A stretch of DNA of 64,000 nt from Sphingomonadales bacterium (GCA_016872115.1 VHBC01000001.1:62001-126000); one strand, 5' to 3'; numbered from the stretch's first letter, positions 53,821 through 60,725 are shown. Translations and numbers: made by a program. Notes: generated by a model not told the origin, from the letters alone.

Positions 53821-55488
53821 TTATTTTTTGTTTTTTACGAAATTAAAAAAGTCTTGCAGAACAGCTGCGTTTTGTTCTTGATTGGTAGTTATTTCCAAAA
53901 TTTGTTGGATCGGGTTCATTAAAAAAGCGCTAAGGGTTTTAGACAAGCTCTCTTTTTGATCGAGATAAACCACTTCAAAACCAAATCCTTCTGCAATTTT
54001 ACCTGGAGATTTTTGATGCGTTGCCTCAAAATATTGACCGCGTAACGGTGAGGTAGCCGGACCTGGTATAATCTGAAAAATCCCCCCACCGTGGTTTTGA
54101 ATGATGACGATCTTCAAGTTTTTGGGAAACGGTTGGGTCCAGAGTGCGTTGCTGTCGTAAATAAAAGAGGTGTCGCCGCAAATGAGCAAGTGTGCACTTT
54201 TTGGAGCGCTGAGAGCGGCTCCTACTGCGGTAGATACAGAGCCGTCGATACCGCTAGTGCCGCGGTTGCTGTGATAAATTACACCTGAGATAGGGTCAAA
54301 AAGTTGTGCATAACGAACTACCGAGCTATTGGCTAGGTGAAGTGTGCAAGAACCTTGAATGTTGTCTTGAATGGCGGAAAAGACGTCGTAGTCATAAAGT
54401 TGCGCCGGATTGGTTTCAAATAAGGCTTGTTTATCTTTGGCTATATAGTCAATTGCCTTCCATTTGCCTTGGAAATTATTGTTTTGCAATGAAATGTCCG
54501 CATTCAAAATTGACTCAAAAAAGAAAACGGGATCAATTGGTAGGCATTGAGTGAGGGTCCCGTATGTGTTCATTTGTGGGAAGTCACTAGCCAGACGCCA
54601 ATGTACGGCCAAAGAAGTTTGACGCAAATAAGCCTTGATGCGCTTGGAGACAACAGCACCTCCAAGACTAATTAAAACATTGGGGTGAAAGCTGCTATCT
54701 GCCGGATCGAAACCATTAAGGCTGCGGTCAATACAGGAATTAAAGAGCTCAGACTGTAGATTGGAAGTATTCTCAACCAAAACCACCACATTGCTAAAGG
54801 CAGCAAATTGAGCGAGCACATTTTGAAGTTTGGTATTGGGATCCATTTGCCCCACAAGCACCATGATTTTTTGATCTTGGAGGATTGAAAAATCGGGGAG
54901 AGGAACTTCTTGAGTGCGCGTATTTCTGCGCTCAAATTTGAAACGTTGAATTGGCGCCAACCCGTAAAGCGGTTCGTTTAAACCGACATTCAGATGAATA
55001 GGACCTTTCCAAGGGGCATAGAGCACATCTAAGAAGGATTGAATTTGATAGGTGTTTTGCGCGTTATATTCAAAAGTATCTTCATCAAAACCAAGATATG
55101 CGTGGGCATGGTTTTTAAATACTTCGGCTTGTACAATCGTTTGGCCGTCGCCCTGATTGATCCATTTGGCAGGGCGGTCTGCAGTTAGCGCCAAAAGTGG
55201 AATATTTCGGTAATACGCCTCGGCAAGTGCTGGATAGTAATTGAGGCAGGCAGAGCCAGAAGTACAACAGATAGCCACTGGCGTTTGGCTTTCTTGTGCC
55301 CATCCAAGAGCAATAAATGCGGCTGCGCGCTCGTCGTGGACTACTAAAGTTTGTATTTCTGGATGCGCATCAAAAGCGATAGCAAAAGAGGCGTTCCGAG
55401 AACCTGGCGAAAGCACAACTTTTAGAATATTGTGCTCAGCCATTGCGGCTACCACAAATTGCACCAAAAGTTTATCTGAGCTTTGCAT
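53821..55488 (-). CDS. menD: 2-succinyl-5-enolpyruvyl-6-hydroxy-3-cyclohexene-1-carboxylate synthase
   Basis: ThDP enzyme that joins isochorismate and 2-oxoglutarate in menaquinone synthesis. The 555-residue protein has the N-terminal Glu-bearing PYR domain (KVVLSPGSRNASFAIAF, VVHDERAAAFIALGWAQES, CTSGSACLNYYPALAEAYY), and the ThDP-binding GDTSFIYDSNALW with the following NHGGGIFQIIPG. The -33 part of its own promoter lies inside the end of menF, and its ATG is four bases after the -7 box, so it may be made from a leaderless transcript as well as from the operon. Confidence 0.96.
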   Translation of the reverse strand: MQSSDKLLVQFVVAAMAEHNILKVVLSPGSRNASFAIAFDAHPEIQTLVVHDERAAAFIALGWAQESQTPVAICCTSGSACLNYYPALAEAYYRNIPLLALTADRPAKWINQGDGQTIVQAEVFKNHAHAYLGFDEDTFEYNAQNTYQIQSFLDVLYAPWKGPIHLNVGLNEPLYGLAPIQRFKFERRNTRTQEVPLPDFSILQDQKIMVLVGQMDPNTKLQNVLAQFAAFSNVVVLVENTSNLQSELFNSCIDRSLNGFDPADSSFHPNVLISLGGAVVSKRIKAYLRQTSLAVHWRLASDFPQMNTYGTLTQCLPIDPVFFFESILNADISLQNNNFQGKWKAIDYIAKDKQALFETNPAQLYDYDVFSAIQDNIQGSCTLHLANSSVVRYAQLFDPISGVIYHSNRGTSGIDGSVSTAVGAALSAPKSAHLLICGDTSFIYDSNALWTQPFPKNLKIVIIQNHGGGIFQIIPGPATSPLRGQYFEATHQKSPGKIAEGFGFEVVYLDQKESLSKTLSAFLMNPIQQILEITTNQEQNAAVLQDFFNFVKNKK

Positions 55489-55492
55489 GGCG

Positions 55493-55522
55493 CAAATTTA
55501 CGCCAAATCAGAGCAGGCGCAA
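55493..55522 (-). promoter_or_regulatory. Internal promoter of menD, -7 box four bases before the ATG
   Basis: On the minus strand TTG (55522-55520), a 19-base spacer, then TAAATTTG (55500-55493), a full consensus match. Four bases separate the box from the ATG at 55488. The TTG lies inside the menF coding region. The complete two-part promoter makes this the best of the leaderless candidates. Confidence 0.7.
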
Positions 55523-56440
55523 CAAGGTTTGGCTTTTATTTTCAGTTTCTTGCCATTCGTCTTGCGCCCCAGAATCTGGTGTAAAACCACCGCCTACGTA
55601 ACAATAAAGGAAATCCGAGATGAGCTGACCACAACGTAAATTCACGTATAGTTTTTCAGACCCAATCCGACTGCAACCAATAATACCCGTGTAAAGTTCG
55701 CGCTCATGACTTTCAATGGCACTTATGTACTGCTGAGCAACCTTTTTGGGTAAGCCTGCTACTGCAGGAGTAGGGTGTAGGTGCTTGAGTAACAAAGGCA
55801 ATACTTCGTCTGGCATTTGCCAGGTTAATTCTTGTAAAAGGTGTGTCACGGGGCCAGGGCTGTAAAATTGGATATCTGACACCTGTAATTGTGCACCTGG
55901 AATTTGCCGTAATTGCCCTTCGATAAATTCAGTGACCATGGCGTGCTCGTTATACTCTTTAAAACTGAAGTCGCGGTCGTCGCCGGCTGGCTTTGTGCCA
56001 GCTAAAGCCATTGTCCTGAAACGAGCGCCTGTTCTTTCCAGTAAAATTTCAGGACTTGCGCCAATCCAGGTTCCAATACTGGTATTGTCGAAGAAATACA
56101 CAAGTGCATTGGGGTAATGTTCCAAGAGTTTTTCAAAAAGTGCTTCGGGGTCGAGGAGTTCTTTATGTGCTTTCTTGATTCTTGACATCACAATTTTATC
56201 GGCAACGCCTCGGTTGAGGTCATTGATGAGTTGTTGCGCTTGCTTTAAGTAGGCCTCTTGATTGATACAAAAAGGCGCTGCTTTGGATACAGGACTTGGT
56301 GTAGCTGATGTGGACCAACGATACTTAATGCTTTGATCGAAGTTTGTGACAATAAAATTTTTATTATCAATGCTTGCTGTTGAAATAAAATCACCAGTTA
56401 AACAAACGACATCTTGACCTGGAAAGCGATAACGCAGCAT
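55508..56440 (-). CDS. menF: Isochorismate synthase (chorismate-binding enzyme)
   Basis: Converts chorismate to isochorismate, the first step of menaquinone synthesis. The 310-residue protein is shorter than E. coli MenF (about 430) because the N-terminal part is reduced, as in many Bacteroidetes. The conserved core is present: GASPEILLERTGARFRTMAL, AGTKPAGD, the HLHPTPAVAGLPKKVAQQYI segment, and ELYTGIIGC with the magnesium ligands. It starts one base after the thioesterase stop (TAG-x-ATG reading on the minus strand) and comes before menD. Confidence 0.92.
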   Translation of the reverse strand: MLRYRFPGQDVVCLTGDFISTASIDNKNFIVTNFDQSIKYRWSTSATPSPVSKAAPFCINQEAYLKQAQQLINDLNRGVADKIVMSRIKKAHKELLDPEALFEKLLEHYPNALVYFFDNTSIGTWIGASPEILLERTGARFRTMALAGTKPAGDDRDFSFKEYNEHAMVTEFIEGQLRQIPGAQLQVSDIQFYSPGPVTHLLQELTWQMPDEVLPLLLKHLHPTPAVAGLPKKVAQQYISAIESHERELYTGIIGCSRIGSEKLYVNLRCGQLISDFLYCYVGGGFTPDSGAQDEWQETENKSQTLLRLL

Positions 56441-56441
56441 G

Positions 56442-56867
56442 CTATTCGGCTTTAGGTAAAATCATGACGGTGTGTTTGCCATGGCAAATAAGACGTTGGC
56501 TGCTGGCTTCGCGCACTTCAATGCTCCAAAGATGGGTAGTCCTACCAGCATGGATCAAACGCGCAGTGGCATGTACTTCACCTTCTTTTACAGCACCGAC
56601 ATGATTGGCCGAGATATCTAATCCGACTGCGTTTTGCATTAGAGGATCAATGAGTAAAACAGATCCCAAAGAACCAACGGTCTCCATGAGTGCAGCGCTA
56701 GCACCACCGTGTAACAAGCCCATTGGCTGTCTGGTGCGCTCATTGACTGGCATACTGGCCTTCACAAACTGATCACCAATTTCAAGGTATTGAATACCTA
56801 AGGCCTCCATAAGCGTTCCTTGGTTAAGTGCATTGAGTTGATCGAGCGGAACTTGCTTTAATTTCAT
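56442..56867 (-). CDS. Hotdog-fold PaaI-type thioesterase, candidate DHNA-CoA thioesterase
   Basis: A 141-residue single-domain hotdog thioesterase with the catalytic loop TRQPMGLLHGGASAALMETV and NAVGLDISANHVGAVKEG, which is the pattern of the YbgC/PaaI group that includes the YdiI/MenI enzymes. Being first in the operon before menF and menD, it likely hydrolyses 1,4-dihydroxy-2-naphthoyl-CoA, the step whose gene was missing from many menaquinone pathways. This assignment is from gene context, not from residues unique to MenI. Confidence 0.82.
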   Translation of the reverse strand: MKLKQVPLDQLNALNQGTLMEALGIQYLEIGDQFVKASMPVNERTRQPMGLLHGGASAALMETVGSLGSVLLIDPLMQNAVGLDISANHVGAVKEGEVHATARLIHAGRTTHLWSIEVREASSQRLICHGKHTVMILPKAE

Positions 56868-56871
56868 GTTG

Positions 56872-56879
56872 CAAATATA
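56872..56879 (-). promoter_or_regulatory. -7 promoter box four bases before the men-operon thioesterase start
   Basis: On the minus strand TATATTTG (56879-56872) is followed by four bases and the ATG at 56867. No TTG at the usual upstream spacing. This would be the start of the thioesterase-menF-menD run. Confidence 0.5.
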
Positions 56880-56929
56880 CGCAAGTGCTTTGCTTGCGCG
56901 CTCGTAAATTGTAATTTTGATTCATAGGA

Positions 56930-57144
56930 ATGACAAAATCTATCGATGTTTTTTTAAGCGACGGTTGTGGTCGTTGTAGTAAATTTGGTACAGACGACTG
57001 CTCTGTGCGGATGTTTGCACAACAAATAATATGCGTCATTTTAATGAAGCCAAGCAAAGCGCAACCCGTACAGCGCGCATCGAAAAATACAAGCCTTTCA
57101 TTTTCAGAGGCATCGGTATGGACGAAGCCTGGAAGCTGAAGTAG
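56930..57144 (+). pseudogene. YdeI/OmdA (DUF1801-type) protein, internal deletion and frame change
   Basis: The first part, starting at the ATG 56930, reads DVFLSDGCGRCSKFGTDDC, the N-terminus of Bacteroidetes YdeI/OmdA-like proteins. From 57031, in a different frame, the sequence reads HFNEAKQSATRTARIEKY and ends with a stop at 57142-57144; this is the C-terminal motif of the same family. The two ends of a protein of about 195 residues are thus joined with roughly 120-140 residues missing in between and a frameshift. The gene cannot make the family's product. The family is annotated as an iron chaperone in Bacillus or as a bacteriocin-protection protein; the role in this organism is unknown. 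It lies next to tRNA-Ser. Confidence 0.8.
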
Positions 57145-57155
57145 AAATCAAAAAA

Positions 57156-57173
57156 AAACTTTAGCTAAAGTTT
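57156..57173. repeat. Perfect 18-base palindrome between the pseudogene and tRNA-Ser
   Basis: AAACTTTAGCTAAAGTTT is its own reverse complement. On the minus strand it is followed by a run of Ts, on the plus strand only by three. It could be a weak terminator for minus-strand transcription or a remnant; its role is not clear. Confidence 0.5.
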
Positions 57174-57182
57174 AAAAACCCC

Positions 57183-57212
57183 TTGCAGTAACCCGAAGTT
57201 TTAGTACTTTTG
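57183..57212 (+). promoter_or_regulatory. Promoter of tRNA-Ser
   Basis: TTG (57183-57185), a 19-base spacer, then TACTTTTG (57205-57212), a full consensus match. Four bases separate the box from the mature 5' end of the tRNA at 57217. Since the transcript must include base 57217, its start is at most five bases after the box. Confidence 0.8.
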
Positions 57213-57216
57213 CCTC

Positions 57217-57304
57217 GGAAAGTTGGCAGAGTGGTCGATTGCGGCGGTCTTGAAAACCGTTGAACCGAGAGGTTCCGGGGGTTCGAATCCCTCACTTTCC
57301 GCCA
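57217..57304 (+). tRNA. tRNA-Ser, anticodon UGA
   Basis: Class II tRNA of 88 bases including an encoded CCA (57302-57304). The seven-pair acceptor stem is GGAAAGT (57217-57223) with ACTTTCC (57294-57300). The anticodon loop 57249-57255 has TGA at 57251-57253. A long variable arm (GAACC-GAGA-GGTTC) identifies Ser, and the T loop is TTCGAAT. Own promoter upstream and terminator downstream. Confidence 0.96.
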
Positions 57305-57305
57305 A
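57286..57305 (+). repeat. First copy of a 20-base direct repeat (3' end of tRNA-Ser)
   Basis: AATCCCTCACTTTCCGCCAA, the 3' end of the T arm, acceptor stem and CCA, is repeated at 57414-57433 with one mismatch. A 3'-end repeat next to a tRNA is what an integrase attachment site looks like, but no integrase gene is nearby. Confidence 0.75.
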
Positions 57306-57307
57306 GT

Positions 57308-57338
57308 AAAAAAAGCAACCAATGGGTTGCTTTTTTTT
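57308..57338 (+). terminator. Terminator of tRNA-Ser
   Basis: A-run (57308-57314), stem GCAACC (57315-57320), loop AATG, GGTTGC (57325-57330), then eight Ts (57331-57338). Lies four bases after the CCA end. Confidence 0.88.
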
Positions 57339-57364
57339 GTATTGATCAATTGGGATGAGAACCC

Positions 57365-57433
57365 CCCTTCGGGTTCGACCCGACGATCGAAGGGAGGAGA
57401 GCACGCGTAGCGTAATTCCTCACTTTCCGCCAA
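57365..57433. repeat. Degenerate tRNA 3'-end copy with hairpins (non-coding)
   Basis: The stretch holds an inverted repeat CCCTTCG/CGAAGGG around an inner CGGGT-TCG-ACCCG hairpin, then a REP-like palindrome (ACGC-GTA-GCGT at 57403-57413), and ends in the second copy of the tRNA 3' end (57414-57433). All of this is non-coding; small frames seen here on the minus strand are artefacts of the tRNA sequence. Confidence 0.65.
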
Positions 57434-57440
57434 AGAATTA

Positions 57441-57469
57441 AAAAGCTAGCCATAAGGCTGGCTTTTTTT
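57441..57469 (+). terminator. Second terminator, after the duplicated tRNA 3' end
   Basis: AAAAGCTAGCC (57441-57451), loop ATAA, GGCTGGCTTTT (57456-57466, one G-T pair), then more Ts. Its position relative to the tRNA-end copy matches that of the first terminator to the true tRNA, which suggests the whole tRNA tail plus terminator was once duplicated. Confidence 0.8.
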
Positions 57470-57706
57470 GTTTTACAAGCGTCAAAAGCTTGCTTTTGTA
57501 AGCATTGTAAAGTAAAAAAGTCAAAGTTGCGCAGCAGCTTAGCATTTGAATTCTTTGAAGCCTCCACTCAATAAGGGTTCACGCGCAGCGTAATCCCGCA
57601 ACAAGGCTTCGTAAGATCGCGCTTGGGACATCAATTCTAAATTCATATTCCAAAGTGAGTTTCATTTGAGTGATTTGCTAAGATTTATGTATTTTCGGTT
57701 TCGCAA
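57470..57706. other. Non-coding spacer with a second REP-like hairpin
   Basis: No convincing gene. It contains CACGCGCAGCGTAATCCC (57580-57597), which matches 57402-57419 in 16 of 18 bases and forms the same ACGC/GCGT hairpin with a changed loop. An outer stem GAAGCC (57557-57562) with GGCTTC (57605-57610) encloses it. A hairpin CAAGC/GCTTG lies near 57476-57492. No clear promoter for the MBOAT gene was found; a TATTTTCG lies about nine to twenty bases before its ATG. Confidence 0.55.
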
Positions 57707-59131
57707 ATGGTTTTCAGTAGCATTCTTTTCTTATTGTACTTTTTGCCCGTATTCTTATTGGTTTACGTGCTCTTGCCGAAAAGCGCTAAAAACGGATGGG
57801 CTTTAATAGTCAGCATACTTTTCTATGCTTGGGGAGCTCCTAATTTTTTATATGTGGTATTGGGTACGAGTTTGCTCGATTTCTATCTTGTAAATGCCCT
57901 ATATAAAACTACGAATCAACGAAATAAGAAGATTTGGCTGAGTATATCACTTTCGCTCAATTTAGGTTTGTTAGCCTATTTCAAGTATGCCAATTTCTTT
58001 ATTGAAAACGTTAATTCGGTTTTGGCAAGTATTGGAATTAATCAACTTGCATGGACGCAAGTGGCCCTGCCTATAGGCATTTCTTTTTTTACTTTCCAGA
58101 CGCTGACCTACGCCATCGAGGTTTATCGCAATGAGCATCCGCCGTTTGACCGCCCCACACATTATTTGCTATACAAACTTATATTTCCGCACGCCATTGC
58201 CGGCCCAATCATTCGTTTTAAAAGTGTGGCTGCACAGGTTGTTGACCGTAAAGAAACCCCCGACGATCGGCTTTTGGGTTTGTTTCGCTTTGCCATCGGT
58301 TTGGCTAAAAAGGTGTTGATAGCCAATGTATTAGCCAAGCAAGCAGATTTATACATGGGCGGCGAGCTGAGTGCACTCAGCTTTGATGAGGCCTGGTTGG
58401 GTATCCTAGCTTACACTTTTCAAATCTACTTTGATTTTTCGGGTTATTCCGACATGGCAATTGGCCTTGCGCGCATGATGGGTTTTCGTTTTCCCGAAAA
58501 CTTCGATTCACCTTACACCGCTCAGAGTATAACTGAGTTTTGGCGTCGTTGGCACATCACGCTCGGTGCGTTCATGCGTGATTTTCTATACATTCCCTTG
58601 GGCGGCAACCGCGTGCGTCAAAAATGGCGCTTATATTTCAATTTGTGGTTGGTATTTTTAATTTCCGGGCTCTGGCATGGTGCCTCATGGAACTTTGTTT
58701 TGTGGGGTGCTTTCCACGGTATTTTTTTGATTCTAGACCGCTTGTTTTTATTGAAGCTATTAGAAAGAATAGGGAAGGTGCCAGCAGCGTTTTTTACCTT
58801 TTTTATTGTGGCCATGGCTTGGGTTCTCTTTCGGATTGAAAACTGGAATGACGCCCTTAATTTCTACAAACAACTAATTGATTATAAAGATTTTAAATTT
58901 ATAGAATCAAATAATAGCTTTATATTTATTTTTCTAATCGCAATTTTCTTTTCTCTTTTTGGTAGAAGCAAAATTGGCTCAAAAGCTGCAGCTTTTCTAA
59001 TAGCACAAAATCCTGTTGTTTCTCTTTCAAATGCTGTGCTCATCACGCTTAGCATTATTCTATTATTGTTCTTCAGTATTGTGTTTTTGTCGGCATCCGA
59101 CCTCAATCCGTTTATTTATTACCGATTCTAA
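57707..59131 (+). CDS. MBOAT family O-acyltransferase (AlgI/DltB-like)
   Basis: A 474-residue membrane O-acyltransferase with about ten hydrophobic helices. Core motifs are the MBOAT segments FSGYSDMAIGLARMMGFRFP, SITEFWRRWHITLGAFMRDF and the catalytic-His region SGLWHGASWNFVLWGAFHG. Such proteins pass an acyl, usually acetyl, group across the membrane to exported polysaccharides. Its stop overlaps the ATG of the AlgJ/X-like partner (TAATG), the usual pairing. The acceptor polymer is unknown, but nearby glycosyltransferases point to envelope sugar. Confidence 0.94.
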   Translation: MVFSSILFLLYFLPVFLLVYVLLPKSAKNGWALIVSILFYAWGAPNFLYVVLGTSLLDFYLVNALYKTTNQRNKKIWLSISLSLNLGLLAYFKYANFFIENVNSVLASIGINQLAWTQVALPIGISFFTFQTLTYAIEVYRNEHPPFDRPTHYLLYKLIFPHAIAGPIIRFKSVAAQVVDRKETPDDRLLGLFRFAIGLAKKVLIANVLAKQADLYMGGELSALSFDEAWLGILAYTFQIYFDFSGYSDMAIGLARMMGFRFPENFDSPYTAQSITEFWRRWHITLGAFMRDFLYIPLGGNRVRQKWRLYFNLWLVFLISGLWHGASWNFVLWGAFHGIFLILDRLFLLKLLERIGKVPAAFFTFFIVAMAWVLFRIENWNDALNFYKQLIDYKDFKFIESNNSFIFIFLIAIFFSLFGRSKIGSKAAAFLIAQNPVVSLSNAVLITLSIILLLFFSIVFLSASDLNPFIYYRF

Positions 59132-60270
59132 TGGAAGCCACCAGAAAAACCGCCATATTCAAAAACAGCTTGTTCGGACTTGTACTTGCTTTGTTGCTGC
59201 TGCCTTGGTTGGAGCAAAATGAACATCTTTTTCAGCCTAAACTCTTGGGCGGGGCGCAACCACAGACCGAAAATGTTCCATTTTCTATAGATAAATGGAA
59301 CTCAGCGGCTTTTCAAGAAGGACAAGAGGCTTACATCAAGGATCATTTTGGCCTGCGGCCATTTATGGTGCGTTTTTACAATGAGGTTTTTGATCGGCTC
59401 TTTGGGGAATTTCAAGCCAATGGCGTCGTGCAAGGTAAAGACGGCTATTTATTTGAAGAAAATTATTTGTTGGCGACTAGCGGCCAAGACTATCTTGGTG
59501 CGGATTCAATCAATGCGCTTGTTGGGCAACTCGCCTTGGTTCAACAAGATTTACAAAAGAAAGGCAAGCAGCTCATGGTTTGTTTGGCACCGGGTAAGGG
59601 CACCTTTTACGCAGACCAAATGCCCGCTGGCTATAAATGGAATGGAAGTACGGGTAGAAATCATCCGGATTTTGTTCGGGCACTACTGCTGGAGCAAATA
59701 CCGCTATTTGACGTGCAAACTTGGTTTATGCAAATGAAGCCAAATGCGCCTTACCCCTTGTTTCCAAAAACCGGAATTCACTGGAGTAGTTATGGTGAGT
59801 ATTTAGTGGCGGATTCGCTCATTAGGCACATTGCCAAATTAACGGCTAAACCCTTACCAACCCTTCAGCTTACATCCATAGAACTAGACGAGCAGCCCCG
59901 TGATCGCGACGACGATATCGAACTTGGAATGAACTTATTGCGCAACTTACCCGACTTTAAGATGGCTTATCCTCAATTTAAGATTATGCCTGTTCGCGAC
60001 GCAAAAAAACAGCCCAAAGTGTTGGTAATTGGGGATAGTTTTTTTTATGGAATGTACAACTGGGGCATGATGAATCATGTTTTTATAGGCGGTGAGTTTT
60101 GGTACTACAACCACGAGCGATTAGTGCCAAATAAACCCACTACTTACATTGAGGATATGAAGAATTATGCAGCCGAGCTACAGAAGTTTGATGTGGTGGT
60201 GCTGTTGCTCACCGAAGCGAATTTTCCTCGTTTTGGCTTTGAAATGATGTCGAGGTATTTGAAAAATTAA
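59131..60270 (+). CDS. AlgJ/AlgX-like SGNH-fold acetyltransferase partner
   Basis: A 379-residue protein with an N-terminal signal anchor (about 12-27, LFGLVLALLLLPWL) and a periplasmic SGNH-hydrolase-like domain of the ALGX/ALGJ type. The nucleophile block is VLVIGDSFFYGMYN (about 292-305), and a conserved PKTGIHWSSYGEYLVADSL (about 210-228) holds the Asp/His-like pair region. With the MBOAT protein it should complete O-acetylation of an exported polymer. Its last four bases overlap the end of the broken cold-shock gene on the other strand. Confidence 0.85.
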   Translation: MEATRKTAIFKNSLFGLVLALLLLPWLEQNEHLFQPKLLGGAQPQTENVPFSIDKWNSAAFQEGQEAYIKDHFGLRPFMVRFYNEVFDRLFGEFQANGVVQGKDGYLFEENYLLATSGQDYLGADSINALVGQLALVQQDLQKKGKQLMVCLAPGKGTFYADQMPAGYKWNGSTGRNHPDFVRALLLEQIPLFDVQTWFMQMKPNAPYPLFPKTGIHWSSYGEYLVADSLIRHIAKLTAKPLPTLQLTSIELDEQPRDRDDDIELGMNLLRNLPDFKMAYPQFKIMPVRDAKKQPKVLVIGDSFFYGMYNWGMMNHVFIGGEFWYYNHERLVPNKPTTYIEDMKNYAAELQKFDVVVLLLTEANFPRFGFEMMSRYLKN

Positions 60271-60725
60271 GCTTTGGGGATGATTTTGACATTTAGTGCT
60301 ACCCAGCCTTTTTGACCTTTACTTTTTTCAAAACTGACTTCGTCGCGTTCAGCAATAGGTACTGATAAGTTTGCTGCATGCACAAAGATGTTTTCACCAG
60401 ATGCTTTGTCTTTGATAAAGCCATAACCTTTTGAATCATTAAAGAAAATGACTGTTCAGGTGTCTGCGGCATCGTCTTCATCGGTTTCTTCGCGGCGTGG
60501 AATTCCGATTTCGATACTTTCAGCATCGATTTCTACTCTGGTCGATGGGTCGACAGGCGCGTCTAAAATGCGGCCAAATTCATCTACATAAGCCATCATG
60601 CTGTCTAGGCCTCCGCCTCCAGAATTGGCCTTGCGCTCTTCGGAACGCAATAATTTATCTTTTTTCTTTTTTGCTTTGAGTTTTTCTTTTTCCTTTTTTG
60701 AGAAGGTTTCTTTGGATTTGGCCAT
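60267..60725 (-). pseudogene. Cold-shock protein with in-frame TGA at the domain start
   Basis: The frame starting at ATG 60725 gives 89 residues of the lysine-rich N-terminal extension of Bacteroidetes cold-shock proteins (MAKSKETFSKKEKEKLKAKK, MMAYVDEFGRI) and then a TGA at 60458-60456. In the same frame, without any shift, the next 62 codons spell the cold-shock domain: TVIFFNDSKGYGFIKD with RNP1 and ENIFVHAANL with RNP2, to a stop at 60269-60267. Relatives have a Gly at the TGA (TGxVxFFND), so a GGA to TGA change is likely. The full frame would code 152 residues. UGA is clearly a stop in other genes of the window, so this is a nonsense mutation, a readthrough site or a sequence error. Confidence 0.85.

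Noticed and set aside
57031-57144. Separate small gene starting at ATG 57031
   Set aside because: Its product is only the C-terminal fragment of the YdeI/OmdA family; a remnant is a better explanation than a new small gene.
57161-57433. Minus-strand small reading frames over the tRNA-Ser and its 3' copy
   Set aside because: They are the reverse reading of the tRNA sequence, a well-known annotation artefact; no start context and no protein family.
60456-60458. TGA read as glycine or selenocysteine (recoding)
   Set aside because: TGA ends many genes in the window in the expected place (for example at the ATGA overlaps), so it is not a sense codon here. No Sec-type Cys position is involved. 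Rare readthrough remains possible and is left in the findings.
60299-60526. Minus-strand reading frame of 75 codons in the cold-shock locus
   Set aside because: It lies in another frame than the cold-shock domain; the conserved RNP1 and RNP2 motifs are in the frame of the gene from 60725 to 60267.
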